A DNA stretch of 64,000 bases from positions 182,495-246,494 of the forward strand of contig JBBELK010000489.1 of the NCBI GenBank assembly GCA_037783545.1, in the 5' to 3' direction. The notes beneath the pieces were generated by a model that saw only the letters and a program-made list of their open reading frames with translations, was not told where the DNA came from and ran no database searches. The position numbers and the translations under genes are program-made. This DNA comes from Henricia sp. BOLD:AAB3569. Taxonomy: Eukaryota; Echinodermata; Asteroidea; Spinulosida; Echinasteridae. Below, piece after piece: positions 1 through 12,089 of this stretch. How positions within the stretch are numbered: position 1 is the stretch's first letter; each line of letters opens with the position of its first letter.

Positions 1-297
1 GAAAAATGTTCCGACGAACTTCAAATTTGGCATGCCCTAAACTCTCTATATTGCGCACTTGTCATAAAAAATTGACAGACTTTCGCCGGGAAATGGCAGA
101 GAAATTTCAAAGTTTAGCAAAAACTGGGTTGAGGCTTCCTGACTGCTCTCACGCAAACCGTGGCTGTCTGTACACACCTCTTTGGGGTACTCCTGAGTTG
201 TGCGCATGCTCAGTCATTCGGACTGTCGTTAACGCACCGCAGTTTGGCTCGGCAATTTGGTCAAAGTGTGGTCCAAACGTCGGCAAATTTGGAGGTC
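1..297. repeat. Reference satellite monomer (one 297-bp unit)
   Basis: One unit in the phase used here, starting at gaaaaatgttccg and ending at ttggaggtc. Landmarks in order: a CENP-B-box-like half match on the minus strand (3-19); GCATGC in ttttgcatgccc; the TA-rich ctctatattgcgcac, later used as a transposon target; the A-runs cataaaaaattgac and tagaaaaaactgg, where most single-base length changes fall; tgtgcgcatgctcagtc, which holds a second GCATGC and the site of the 8-bp deletion; GTTAAC; and a 6-bp inverted repeat GTTTGG/CCAAAC (242-247, 273-278). The phase is arbitrary. Because 297 is 3 x 99, any stop-free frame stays open across monomers. Confidence 0.97.
3..19 (-). other. CENP-B-box-like half site, repeated in nearly every monomer
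   Basis: Read on the minus strand the site is gTTCGtcggAacattt. The vertebrate CENP-B box core is nTTCGnnnnAnnCGGGn. The TTCG and the central A are present at the correct spacing, but the CGGG half is replaced by ATTT, so only 5 of 9 essential positions match. The first ten bases differ from the human alphoid version at one position. Almost all monomers keep it; exceptions include changes near 49020, 56728 and 61184. A full box is absent, so binding by a CENP-B-like protein is speculative. Confidence 0.25.
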
Positions 298-1039
298 GAA
301 AAATGTTCCGACGAACTTCAAATTTTGCATGCCCTAAACTCTCTATATTGCGCACTTGTCATAAAAAATTGACAGACTTTCGCCGGGAAATGGCAGAGAA
401 ATTTCAAATTTTAGAAAAAACTGGGTTGAGGCTTCCTGACTGCTCTCACGCAAACCGTGGCTGTCTGTACACACCTCTTTGGGGTACTCCTGAGTTGTGC
501 GCATGCTCAGTCATTCGGACTGTCGTTAACGCACCGCAGTTTGGCTCGGCAATTTGCTCAAAGTGTGGTCCAAACGTCGGCAAATTTGGAGGTCGAAAAA
601 TGTTCCGACGAACTTCAAATTTGGCATGCCCTAAACTCTCTATATTGCGCACTTGTCATAAAAAATTGACAGACTTTCGCCGGGAAATGGCAGAGAAATT
701 TCAAAGTTTAGAAAAAACTGGGTTGAGGCTTCCTGACTGCTCTCACGCAAACCGTGGCTGTCTGTACACACCTCTTTGGGGTACTCCTGAGTTGTGCGCA
801 TGCTCAGTCATTCGGACTGTCGTTAACGCACCGCAGTTTGGCTCGGCAATTTGGTCAAAGTGTGGTCCAAACGTCGGCAAATTTGGAGGTCGAAAAATGT
901 TCCGACGAACTTCAAATTTTGCATGCCCTAAACTCTCTATATTGCTCACTTGTCATAAAAAATTGACAGACTTTCGGCGGGAAATGGCAGAGAAATTTCA
1001 AAGTTTAGAAAAAACTGGGTTGAGGCTTCCTGACTGCTC

Positions 1040-3325
1040 TCACGCAAACCGTGGCTGTCTGTACACACCTCTTTGGGGTACTCCTGAGTTGTGCGCATGC
1101 TCAGTCATTCGGACTGTCGTTAACGCACCGCAGTTTGGCTCGGCAATTTGGTCAAAGTGTGGTCCAAACGTCGGCAAATTTGGAGATCGAAAAATGTTCC
1201 GACGAACTTCAAATTTTGCATGCCCTAAACTCTCTATATTGCGCACTTGTCATAAAAAATTGACAGACTTTCGCCTGGAAATGGCAGAGAAATTTCAAAG
1301 TTTAGAAAAAACTGGGTTGAGGCTTCCTGACTGCTCTCACGCAAACCGTGGCTGTCTGTACACACCTCTTTGGGGTACTCCTAAGTTGTGCGCATGCTCA
1401 GTCATTCGGACTGTCGTTAACGCACCGCAGTTTGGCTCGGCAATTTGGTCAAAGTGTGGTCCAAACGTCGGCAAATTTGGAGGTCGAAAAATGTTCCGAC
1501 GAACTTCAAATTTTGCATGCCCTAAACTCTCTATATTGCGCACTTGTCATAAAAAATTGACAGACTTTCGCCTGGAAATGGCAGAGAAATTTCAAAGTTT
1601 AGAAAAAACTGGGTTGAGGCTTCCTGACTGCTCTCACGCAAACCGTGGCTGTCTGTACACACCTCTTTGGGGTACTCCTGAGTTGTGCGCATGCTCAGTC
1701 ATTCGGACTGTCGTTAACGCACCGCAGTTTGGCTCGGCAATTTGGTCAAAGTGTGGTCCAAACGTCGGCAAATTTGGAGGTCGAAAAATGTTCCGACGAA
1801 CTTCAAATTTTGCATGCCCTAAACTCTCTATATTGCGCACTTGTCATAAAAAATTGACAGACTTTCGGCGGGAAATGGCAGAGAAATTTCAAAGTTTAGA
1901 AAAAACTGGGTTGAGGCTTCCTGACTGCTCTCACGCAAACCGTGGCTGTCTGTACACACCTCTTTGGGGTACTCCTGAGTTGTGCGCATGCTCAGTCATT
2001 CGGACTGTCGTTAACGCACCGCAGTTTGGCTCGGCAATTTGGTCAAAGTGTGGTCCAAACGTCGGCAAATTTGGAGATCGAAAAATGTTCCGACGAACTT
2101 CAAATTTTGCATGCCCTAAACTCTCTATATTGCGCACTTGTCATAAAAAATTGACAGACTTTCGCCTGGAAATGGCAGAGAAATTTCAAAGTTTAGAAAA
2201 AACTGGGTTGAGGCTTCCTGACTGCTCTCACGCAAACCGTGGCTGTCTGTACACACCTCTTTGGGGTACTCCTGAGTTGTGCGCATGCTCAGTCATTCGG
2301 ACTGTCGTTAACGCACCGCAGTTTGGCTCGGCAATTTGGTCAAAGTGTGGTCCAAACGTCGGCAAATTTGGAGGTCGAAAAATGTTCCGACGAACTTCAA
2401 ATTTTGCATGCCCTAAACTCTCTATATTGCGCACTTGTCATAAAAAATTGACAGACTTTCGCCGGGAAATGGCAGAGAAATTTCAAAGTTTAGAAAAAAC
2501 TGGGTTGAGGCTTCCTGACTGCTCTCACGCAAACCGTGGCTGTCTGTACACACCTCTTTGGGGTACTCCTGAGTTGTGCGCATGCTCAGTCATTCGGACT
2601 GTCGTTAACGCACCGCAGTTTGGCTCGGCAATTTGGTCAAAGTGTGGTCCAAACGTCGGCAAATTTGGAGGTCGAAAAATGTTCCGACGAACTTCAAATT
2701 TTGCATGCCCTAAACTCTCTATATTGCGCACTTGTCATAAAAAATTGACAGACTTTCGCCTGGAAATGGCAGAGAAATTTCAAAGTTTAGAAAAAACTGG
2801 GTTGAGGCTTCCTGACTGCTCTCACGCAAACCGTGGCTGTCTGTACACACCTCTTTGGGGTACTCCTGAGTTGTGCGCATGCTCAGTCATTCGGACTGTC
2901 GTTAACGCACCGCAGTTTTGCTCGGCAATTTGGTCAAAGTGTGGTCCAAACGTCGGCAAATTTGGAGGTCGAAAAATGTTCCGACGAACTTCAAATTTTG
3001 CATGCCCTAAACTCTCTATATTGCGCACTTGTCATAAAAAATTGACAGACTTTCGCCTGGAAATGGCAGAGAAATTTCAAAGTTTAGAAAAAACTGGGTT
3101 GAGGCTTCCTGACTGCTCTCACGCAAACCGTGGCTGTCTGTACACACCTCTTTGGGGTACTCCTGAGTTGTGCGCATGCTCAGTCATTCGGACTGTCGTT
3201 AACGCACCGCAGTTTGGCTCGGCAATTTGGTCAAAGTGTGGTCCAAACGTCGGCAAATTTGGAGGTCGAAAAATGTTCCGACGAACTTCAAATTTTGCAT
3301 GCCCTAAACTCTCTATATTGCGCAC
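1040..3325. repeat. Higher-order repeat A, copy 1 (offset 4,152 bp)
   Basis: This run of monomers carries an ordered series of rare variants: gagatcg for gaggtcg near 1185, ctaagttg near 1381, cgcctgg for cgccggg in selected monomers, and gttttgctc near 2916. The same series reappears 4,152 bp downstream. The period equals thirteen 297-bp monomers, one 289-bp monomer and two single-base insertions. One monomer near 1931-2227 does not match its partner, which points to single-monomer replacement after the block duplicated. Confidence 0.8.
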
Positions 3326-4022
3326 TTGTCATAAAAAATTGACAGACTTTCGCCGGGAAATGGCAGAGAAATTTCAAAGTTTAGAAAAAAACTGGGTTGA
3401 GGCTTCCTGACTGCTCTCACGCAAACCGTGGCTGTCTGTACACACCTCTTTGGGGTACTATTGAGTTGTGCGCATGCTCAGTCATTCGGACTGTCGTTAA
3501 CGCACCGCAGTTTGGCTCGGCAATTTGGTCAAAGTGTGGTCCAAACGTCGGCAAATTTGGAGGTCGAAAAATGTTCCGACGAACTTCAAATTTTGCATGC
3601 CCTAAACTCTCTATATTGCGCACTTGTCATAAAAAATTGACAGACTTTCGCCGGGAAATGGCAGAGAAATTTCAAAGTTTAGAAAAAAACTGTGTTGAGG
3701 CTTCCTGACTGCTCTCACGCAAACCGTGGCTGTCTGTACACACCTCTTTGGGGTACTCCTGAGTTGTGCGCATGCTCAGTCATTCGGACTGTCGTTAACG
3801 CACCGCAGTTTGGCTCGGCAATTTGGTCAAAGTGTGGTCCAAACGTCGGCAAATTTGGAGGTCGAAAAATGTTCCGACGAACTTCAAATTTTGCATGCCC
3901 TAAACTCTCTATATTGCGCACTTGTCATAAAAAATTGACAGACTTTCGCCGGGAAATGGCAGAGAAATTTCAAAGTTTAGAAAAAACTGGGTTGAGGCTT
4001 CCTGACTGCTCTCACGCAAACC

Positions 4023-4311
4023 GTGGCTGTCTGTACACACCTCTTTGGGGTACTCCTGAGTTGTGCGCATGCTCGGACTGTCGTTAACGCACCGCAGTTT
4101 GGCTCGGCAATTTGGTCAAAGTGTGGTCCAAACGTCGGCAAATTTGGAGGTCGAAAAATGTTCCGACGAACTTCAAATTTTGCATGCCCTAAACTCTCTA
4201 TATTGCGCACTTGTCATAAAAAATTGACAGACTTTCGCCGGGAAATGGCAGAGAAATGTCAAATTTTAGAAAAAACTGGGTTGAGGCTTCCTGACTGCTC
4301 TCACGCAAACC
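4023..4311. repeat. 289-bp monomer subtype (8-bp deletion), type copy
   Basis: The monomer reads catgctc directly followed by ggactg, lacking the 8 bp agtcattc found between them in the consensus; a 2-bp TC flanks the deletion on both sides. The last base before the junction is at 4074 here. The other fourteen are at 7630, 7919, 9989, 11467, 13347, 16903, 19568, 21045, 22522, 26375, 27852, 33804, 35578 and 39048. None is seen beyond the transposon at 40660-42222. In 289-bp monomers the otherwise open frame ends six codons past the junction region. A single founding deletion spread by array homogenisation is the simplest explanation. Confidence 0.95.
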
Positions 4312-5191
4312 GTGGCTGTCTGTACACACCTCTTTGGGGTACTCCTGAGTTGTGCGCATGCTCAGTCATTCGGACTGTCGTTAACGCACCGCAGTTTGGC
4401 TCGGCAATTTGGTCAAAGTGTGGTCCAAACGTCGGCAAATTTGGAGGTCGAAAAATGTTCCGACGAACTTCAAATTTGGCATGCCCTAAACTCTCTATAT
4501 TGCGCACTTGTCATAAAAAATTGACAGACTTTCGCCGGGAAATGGCAGAGAAATTTCAAAGTTTAGCAAAAACTGGGTTGAGGCTTCCTGACTGCTCTCA
4601 CGCAAACCGTGGCTGTCTGTACACACCTCTTTGGGGTACTCCTGAGTTGTGCGCATGCTCAGTCATTCGGACTGTCGTTAACGCACCGCAGTTTGGCTCG
4701 GCAATTTGGTCAAAGTGTGGTCCAAACGTCGGCAAATTTGGAGGTCGAAAAATGTTCCGACGAACTTCAAAGTTTGCATGCCCTAAACTCTCTATATTGC
4801 GCACTTGTCATAAAAAATTGACAGACTTTCGGCGGGAAATGGCAGAGAAATTTCAAAGTTTAGAAAAAACTGGGTTGAGGCTTCCTGACTGCTCTCACGC
4901 AAACCGTGGCTGTCTGTACACACCTCTTTGGGGTACTCCTGAGTTGTGCGCATGCTCAGTCATTCGGACTGTCGTTAACGCACCGCAGTTTGGCTCGGCA
5001 ATTTGCTCAAAGTGTGGTCCAAACGTCGGCAAATTTGGAGGTCGAAAAATGTTCCGACGAACTTCAAATTTGGCATGCCCTAAACTCTCTATATTGCGCA
5101 CTTGTCATAAAAAATTGACAGACTTTCGGCGGGAAATGGCAGAGAAATTTCAAAGTTTAGAAAAAACTGGGTTGAGGCTTCCTGACTGCTC

Positions 5192-7477
5192 TCACGCAAA
5201 CCGTGGCTGTCTGTACACACCTCTTTGGGGTACTCCTGAGTTGTGCGCATGCTCAGTCATTCGGACTGTCGTTAACGCACCGCAGTTTGGCTCGGCAATT
5301 TGGTCAAAGTGTGGTCCAAACGTCGGCAAATTTGGAGATCGAAAAATGTTCCGACGAACTTCAAATTTTGCATGCCCTAAACTCTCTATATTGCGCACTT
5401 GTCATAAAAAATTGACAGACTTTCGCCTGGAAATGGCAGAGAAATTTCAAAGTTTAGAAAAAACTGGGTTGAGGCTTCCTGACTGCTCTCACGCAAACCG
5501 TGGCTGTCTGTACACACCTCTTTGGGGTACTCCTAAGTTGTGCGCATGCTCAGTCATTCGGACTGTCGTTAACGCACCGCAGTTTGGCTCGGCAATTTGG
5601 TCAAAGTGTGGTCCAAACGTCGGCAAATTTGGAGGTCGAAAAATGTTCCGACGAACTTCAAATTTTGCATGCCCTAAACTCTCTATATTGCGCACTTGTC
5701 ATAAAAAATTGACAGACTTTCGCCTGGAAATGGCAGAGAAATTTCAAAGTTTAGAAAAAACTGGGTTGAGGCTTCCTGACTGCTCTCACGCAAACCGTGG
5801 CTGTCTGTACACACCTCTTTGGGGTACTCCTGAGTTGTGCGCATGCTCAGTCATTCGGACTGTCGTTAACGCACCGCAGTTTGGCTCGGCAATTTGGTCA
5901 AAGTGTGGTCCAAACGTCGGCAAATTTGGAGGTCGAAAAATGTTCCGACGAACTTCAAATTTTGCATGCCCTAAACTCTCTATATTGCGCACTTGTCATA
6001 AAAAATTGACAGACTTTCGCCGGGAAATGGCAGAGAAATTTCAAAGTTTAGAAAAAACTGGGTTGAGGCTTCCTGACTGCTCTCACGCAAACCGTGGCTG
6101 TCTGTACACACCTCTTTGGGGTACTCCTGAGTTGTGCGCATGCTCAGTCATTCGGACTGTCGTTAACGCACCGCAGTTTGGCTCGGCAATTTGGTCAAAG
6201 TGTGGTCCAAACGTCGGCAAATTTGGAGGTCGAAAAATGTTCCGACGAACTTCAAATTTGGCATGCCCTAAACTCTCTATATTGCGCACTTGTCATAAAA
6301 AATTGACAGACTTTCGCCGGGAAATGGCAGAGAAATTTCAAAGTTTAGAAAAAACTGGGTTGAGGCTTCCTGACTGCTCTCACGCAAACCGTGGCTGTCT
6401 GTACACACCTCTTTGGGGTACTCCTGAGTTGTGCGCATGCTCAGTCATTCGGACTGTCGTTAACGCACCGCAGTTTGGCTCGGCAATTTGGTCAAAGTGT
6501 GGTCCAAACGTCGGCAAATTTGGAGGTCGAAAAATGTTCCGACGAACTTCAAATTTTGCATGCCCTAAACTCTCTATATTGCGCACTTGTCATAAAAAAT
6601 TGACAGACTTTCGCCGGGAAATGGCAGAGAAATTTCAAAGTTTAGAAAAAACTGGGTTGAGGCTTCCTGACTGCTCTCACGCAAACCGTGGCTGTCTGTA
6701 CACACCTCTTTGGGGTACTCCTGAGTTGTGCGCATGCTCAGTCATTCGGACTGTCGTTAACGCACCGCAGTTTGGCTCGGCAATTTGGTCAAAGTGTGGT
6801 CCAAACGTCGGCAAATTTGGAGGTCGAAAAATGTTCCGACGAACTTCAAATTTTGCATGCCCTAAACTCTCTATATTGCGCACTTGTCATAAAAAATTGA
6901 CAGACTTTCGCCTGGAAATGGCAGAGAAATTTCAAAGTTTAGAAAAAACTGGGTTGAGGCTTCCTGACTGCTCTCACGCAAACCGTGGCTGTCTGTACAC
7001 ACCTCTTTGGGGTACTCCTGAGTTGTGCGCATGCTCAGTCATTCGGACTGTCGTTAACGCACCGCAGTTTTGCTCGGCAATTTGGTCAAAGTGTGGTCCA
7101 AACGTCGGCAAATTTGGAGGTCGAAAAATGTTCCGACGAACTTCAAATTTTGCATGCCCTAAACTCTCTATATTGCGCACTTGTCATAAAAAATTGACAG
7201 ACTTTCGCCTGGAAATGGCAGAGAAATTTCAAAGTTTAGAAAAAACTGGGTTGAGGCTTCCTGACTGCTCTCACGCAAACCGTGGCTGTCTGTACACACC
7301 TCTTTGGGGTACTCCTGAGTTGTGCGCATGCTCAGTCATTCGGACTGTCGTTAACGCACCGCAGTTTGGCTCGGCAATTTGGTCAAAGTGTGGTCCAAAC
7401 GTCGGCAAATTTGGAGGTCGAAAAATGTTCCGACGAACTTCAAATTTTGCATGCCCTAAACTCTCTATATTGCGCAC
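5192..7477. repeat. Higher-order repeat A, copy 2
   Basis: This is the partner of 1040-3325 at offset 4,152 bp. It shares gagatcg near 5337, ctaagttg near 5533 and gttttgctc near 7068, and the same order of cgcctgg and cgccggg monomers except for the monomer around 6083-6379. That monomer carries tttggcatg and cgccggg instead of the gagatcg and cgcctgg of copy 1. Upstream of 5192 the copies are out of register by one monomer. Confidence 0.8.
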
Positions 7478-8323
7478 TTGTCATAAAAAATTGACAGACT
7501 TTCGCCGGGAAATGGCAGAGAAATTTCAAAGTTTAGAAAAAACTGGGTTGAGGCTTCCTGACTGCTCTCACGCAAACCGTGGCTGTCTGTACACACCTCT
7601 TTGGGGTACTCCTGAGTTGTGCGCATGCTCGGACTGTCGTTAACGCACCGCAGTTTGGCTCGGCAATTTGGTCAAAGTGTGGTCCAAACGTCGGCAAATT
7701 TGGAGGTCGAAAAATGTTCCGACGAACTTCAAATTTTGCATGCCCTAAACTCTCTAAATTGCGCACTTGTCATAAAAAATTGACAGACTTTCGCCGGGAA
7801 ATGGCAGAGAAATTTCAAAGTTTAGAAAAAACTGGGTTGAGGCTTCCTGACTGCTCTCACGCAAACCGTGGCTGTCTGTACACACCTCTTTGGGGTACTC
7901 CTGAGTTGTGCGCATGCTCGGACTGTCGTTAACGCACCGCAGTGTGGCTCGGCAATTTGGTCAAAGTGTGGTCCAAACGTCGGCAAATTTGGAGATCGAA
8001 AAATGTTCCGACGAACTTCAAATTTTGCATGCTCTAAACTCTCTATATTGCGCACTTGTCATAAAAAATTGACAGACTTTCGCCGGGAAATGGCAGAGAA
8101 ATTTCAAAGTTTAGAAAAAACTGGGTTGAGGCTTCCTGACTGCTCTCACGCAAACCGTGGCTGTCTGTACACACCTCTTTGGGGTACTCCTGAGTTGTGC
8201 GCATGCTCAGTCATTCGGACTGTCGTTAACGCACCGCAGTTTGGCTCGGCAATTTGGTCAAAGTGTGGTCCAAACGTCGGCAAATTTGGAGGTCGAAAAA
8301 TGTTCCGACGAACTTCAAATTTT

Positions 8324-8332
8324 CCTTTCCTC
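8324..8332. repeat. Divergent patch within one monomer
   Basis: Where neighbouring monomers read gcatgcccta, this one reads cctttcctc, one base shorter, with several changes in under ten bases. Flanking sequence is normal, and no other monomer in the window shares the patch. It looks like a local rewriting event, such as microhomology-mediated repair, rather than accumulated point mutation. Confidence 0.85.
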
Positions 8333-9332
8333 AACTCTCTATATTGCGCACTTGTCATAAAAAATTGACAGACTTTCGCCGGGAAATGGCAGAGAAATTT
8401 CAAAGTTTAGAAAAAACTGGGTTGAGGCTTCCTGACTGCTCTCACGCAAACCGTGGCTGTCTGTACACACCTCTTTGGGGTACTCCTGAGTTGTGCGCAT
8501 GCTCAGTCATTCGGACTGTCGTTAACGCACCGCAGTTTGGCTCGGCAATTTGGTCAAAGTGTGGTCCAAACGTCGGCAAATTTGGAGGTCGAAAAATGTT
8601 CCGACGAACTTCAAATTTTGCATGCCCTAAACTCTCTATATTGCGCACTTGTCATAAAAAATTGACAGACTTTCGCCGGGAAATGGCAGAGAAATTTCAA
8701 AGTTTAGAAAAAACTGGGTTGAGGCTTCCTGACTGCTCTCACGCAAACCGTGGCTGTCTGTACACACCTCTTTGGGGTACTCCTGAGTTGTGCGCATGCT
8801 CAGTCATTCGGACTGTCGTTAACGCACCGCAGTTTGGCTCGGCAATTTGGTCAAAGTGTGGTCCAAACGTCGGCAAATTTGGAGGTCGAAAAATGTTCCG
8901 ACGAACTTCAAATTTTGCATGCCCTAAACTCTCTATATTGCGCACTTGTAATAAAACATTTACAGACTTTCGCCGGGAAATGGCAGAGAAATTTCAAAGT
9001 TTAGAAAAAACTGGATTGAGGCTTCCTGACTGCTCTCACGCAAACCGTGGCTGTCTGTACACACCTCTTTGGGGTACTCCTGAGTTGTGCGCATGCTCAG
9101 TCATTCGGACTGTCGTTAACGCACCGCAGTTTGGCTCGGCAATTTGGTCAAAGTGTGGTCCAAACGTCGGCAAATTTGGAGGTCGAAAAATGTTCCGACG
9201 AACTTCAAATTTTGCATGCCCTAAACTCTCTATATTGCGCACTTGTCATAAAAAATTGACAGACTTTCGCCGGGAAATGGCAGAGAAATTTCAAAGTTTA
9301 GAAAAAACTGGGTTGAGGCTTCCTGACTGCTC

Positions 9333-12089
9333 TCACGCAAACCGTGGCTGTCTGTACACTACTCTTTGGGGTACTATTGAGTTGTGCGCATGCTCAGTCA
9401 TTCGGACTGTCGTTAACGCACCGCAGTTTGGCTCGGCAATTTGGTCAAAGTGTGGTCCAAACGTCGGCAAATTTGGAGGTCGAAAAATGTTCCGACGAAC
9501 TTCAAATTTTGCATGCCCTAAACTCTCTATATTGCGCACTTGTCATAAAAAATTGACAGACTTTCGCCGGGAAATGGCAGAGAAATTTCAAAGTTTAGAA
9601 AAAACTGGGTTGAGGCTTCCTGACTGCTCTCACGCAAACCGTGGCTGTCTGTACACACCTCTTTGGGGTACTCCTGAGTTGTGCGCATGCTCAGTCATTC
9701 GGACTGTCGTTAACGCACCGCAGTTTGGCTCGGCAATTTGGTCAAAGTGTGGTCCAAACGTCGGCAAATTTGGAGGTCGAAAAATGTTCCGACGAACTTC
9801 AAATTTTGCATGCCCTAAACTCTCTATATTGCGCACTTGTCATAAAAAATTGACAGACTTTCGCCGGGAAATGGCAGAGAAATTTCAAAGTTTAGAAAAA
9901 ACTGGGTTGAGGCTTCCTGACTGCTCTCACGCAAACCGTGGCTGTCTGTACACACCTCTTTGGGGTACTCCTGAGTTGTGCGCATGCTCGGACTGTCGTT
10001 AACGCACCGCAGTTTGGCTCGGCAATTTGGTCAAAGTGTGGTCCAAACGTCGGCAAATTTGGAGGTCGAAAAATGTTCCGACGAACTTCAAATTTTGCAT
10101 GCCCTAAACTCTCTATATTGCGCACTTGTCATAAAAAATTGACAGACTTTCGCCTGGAAATGGCAGAGAAATGTCAAATTTTAGAAAAAACTGGGTTGAG
10201 GCTTCCTGACTGCTCTCACGCAAACCGTGGCTGTCTGTACACACCTCTTTGGGGTACTCCTGAGTTGTGCGCATGCTCAGTCATTCGGACTGTCGTTAAC
10301 GCACCGCAGTTTGGCTCGGCAATTTGGTCAAAGTGTGGTCCAAACGTCGGCAAATTTGGAGGTCGAAAAATGTTCCGACGAACTTCAAATTTGGCATGCC
10401 CTAAACTCTCTATATTGCGCACTTGTCATAAAAAAATTGACAGACTTTCGCCGGGAAATGGCAGAGAAATTTCAAAGTTTAGAAAAAACTGGGTTGAGGC
10501 TTCCTGACTGCTCTCACGCAAACCGTGGCTGTCTGTACACACCTCTTTGGGGTACTCCTGAGTTGTGCGCATGCTCAGTCATTCGGACTGTCGTTAACGC
10601 ACCGCAGTTTGGCTCGGCAATTTGGTCAAAGTGTGGTCCAAACGTCGGCAAATTTGGAGGTCGAAAAATGTTCCGACGAACTTCAAATTTTGCATGCCCT
10701 AAACTCTCTATATTGCGCACTTGTCATAAAAAATTGACAGACTTTCGCCGGGAAATGGCAGAGAAATTTCAAAGTTTAGAAAAAACTGGGTTGAGGCTTC
10801 CTGACTGCTCTCACGCAAACCGTGGCTGTCTGTACACACCTCTTTGGGGTACTATTGAGTTGTGCGCATGCTCAGTCATTCGGACTGTCGTTAACGCACC
10901 GCAGTTTGGCTCGGCAATTTGGTCAAAGTGTGGTCCAAACGTCGGCAAATTTGGAGGTCGAAAAATGTTCCGACGAACTTCAAATTTTGCATGCCCTAAA
11001 CTCTCTATATTGCGCACTTGTCATAAAAAATTGACAGACTTTCGCCGGGAAATGGCAGAGAAATTTCAAAGTTTAGAAAAAACTGGGTTGAGGCTTCCTG
11101 ACTGCTCTCACGCAAACCGTGGCTGTCTGTACACACCTCTTTGGGGTACTCCTGAGTTGTGCGCATGCTCAGTCATTCGGACTGTCGTTAACGCACCGCA
11201 GTTTGGCTCGGCAATTTGGTCAAAGTGTGGTCCAAACGTCGGCAAATTTGGAGGTCGAAAAATGTTCCGACGAACTTCAAATTTTGCATGCCCTAAACTC
11301 TCTATATTGCGCACTTGTCATAAAAAATTGACAGACTTTCGCCGGGAAATGGCAGAGAAATTTCAAAGTTTAGAAAAAACTGGGTTGAGGCTTCCTGACT
11401 GCTCTCACGCAAACCGTGGCTGTCTGTACACACCTCTTTGGGGTACTCCTGAGTTGTGCGCATGCTCGGACTGTCGTTAACGCACCGCAGTTTGGCTCGG
11501 CAATTTGGTCAAAGTGTGGTCCAAACGTCGGCAAATTTGGAGGTCGAAAAATGTTCCGACGAACTTCAAATTTTGCATGCCCTAAACTCTCTATATTGCG
11601 CACTTGTCATAAAAAATTGACAGACTTTCGCCGGGAAATGGCAGAGAAATGTCAAATTTTAGAAAAAACTGGGTTGAGGCTTCCTGACTGCTCTCACGCA
11701 AACCGTGGCTGTCTGTACACACCTCTTTGGGGTACTCCTGAGTTGTGCGCATGCTCAGTCATTCGGACTGTCGTTAACGCACCGCAGTTTGGCTCGGCAA
11801 TTTGGTCAAAGTGTGGTCCAAACGTCGGCAAATTTGGAGGTCGAAAAATGTTCCGACGAACTTCAAATTTGGCATGCCCTAAACTCTCTATATTGCGCAC
11901 TTGTCATAAAAAATTGACAGACTTTCGCCGGGAAATGGCAGAGAAATTTCAAAGTTTAGAAAAAACTGGGTTGAGGCTTCCTGACTGCTCTCACGCAAAC
12001 CGTGGCTGTCTGTACACACCTCTTTGGGGTACTCCTGAGTTGTGCGCATGCTCAGTCATTCGGACTGTCGTTAACGCAACGCAGTTTGG
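9333..12089. repeat. Five-monomer higher-order repeat, 1,478 bp, two copies
   Basis: A five-monomer block (four of 297 bp, one of 289 bp, plus one inserted A) occurs at 9333-10810 and again from 10811 up to the 703-bp insert. Shared markers are ggtactattg near 9371 and 10849, the 8-bp deletion at 9989 and 11467, gaaatgtcaaattttag near 10171 and 11649, and tttggcatg near 10391 and 11869. The second copy is interrupted by the insert at 12090. Confidence 0.8.

Larger units (their letters stand above)
1..12089. repeat. 297-bp satellite array, block I
   Basis: About 41 head-to-tail monomers, nearly all exactly 297 bp, differing from one another at only a few positions each. Exceptions are 289-bp monomers (8-bp deletion; junctions at 4074, 7630, 7919, 9989, 11467), single-base A insertions in the A-runs near 3388, 3689 and 10432, and a 296-bp monomer with a rewritten patch at 8324-8332. 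Variants recur at fixed offsets (4,152 and 1,478 bp), which shows higher-order organisation. I recognise no known satellite family. The window begins inside the array, so its left edge is not seen. A chromosomal role such as centromere or heterochromatin is inference only. Confidence 0.98.

Noticed and set aside
242..278. Inverted repeat GTTTGG...CCAAAC in each monomer as a functional hairpin
   Set aside because: Arms are only 6 bp with a 25-bp loop, too weak to call a structure from sequence alone.
149..355. 68-codon minus-strand and 70-codon plus-strand open frames repeated once per monomer
   Set aside because: Shadow frames of the satellite that recur identically in each monomer, with no features of a gene.
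361..395. Full CENP-B box in ctttcgccgggaaatgg
   Set aside because: TTCG and CGGG are both present but overlap (TTCGCCGGG) instead of being seven bases apart, so the motif geometry is wrong.
904..928. Octamer-like site in caaattttgcatgcc
   Set aside because: It has TTTTGCAT rather than ATTTGCAT and no supporting context; a chance match in an AT-rich stretch.
6..3410. 1,134-codon plus-strand open frame and its many counterparts (for example 4023-7643, 22471-25941, 44087-47410, 53631-57749)
   Set aside because: They are the stop-free frame of a 297-bp tandem repeat. They start and stop wherever indels or point stops fall, have no recognisable domain, and their variants are mostly amino-acid changing.
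8950..8961. Three substitutions in 12 bp (gtaataaaacatttac) as a conversion tract
   Set aside because: Too few changes, and no donor sequence is visible in the window.
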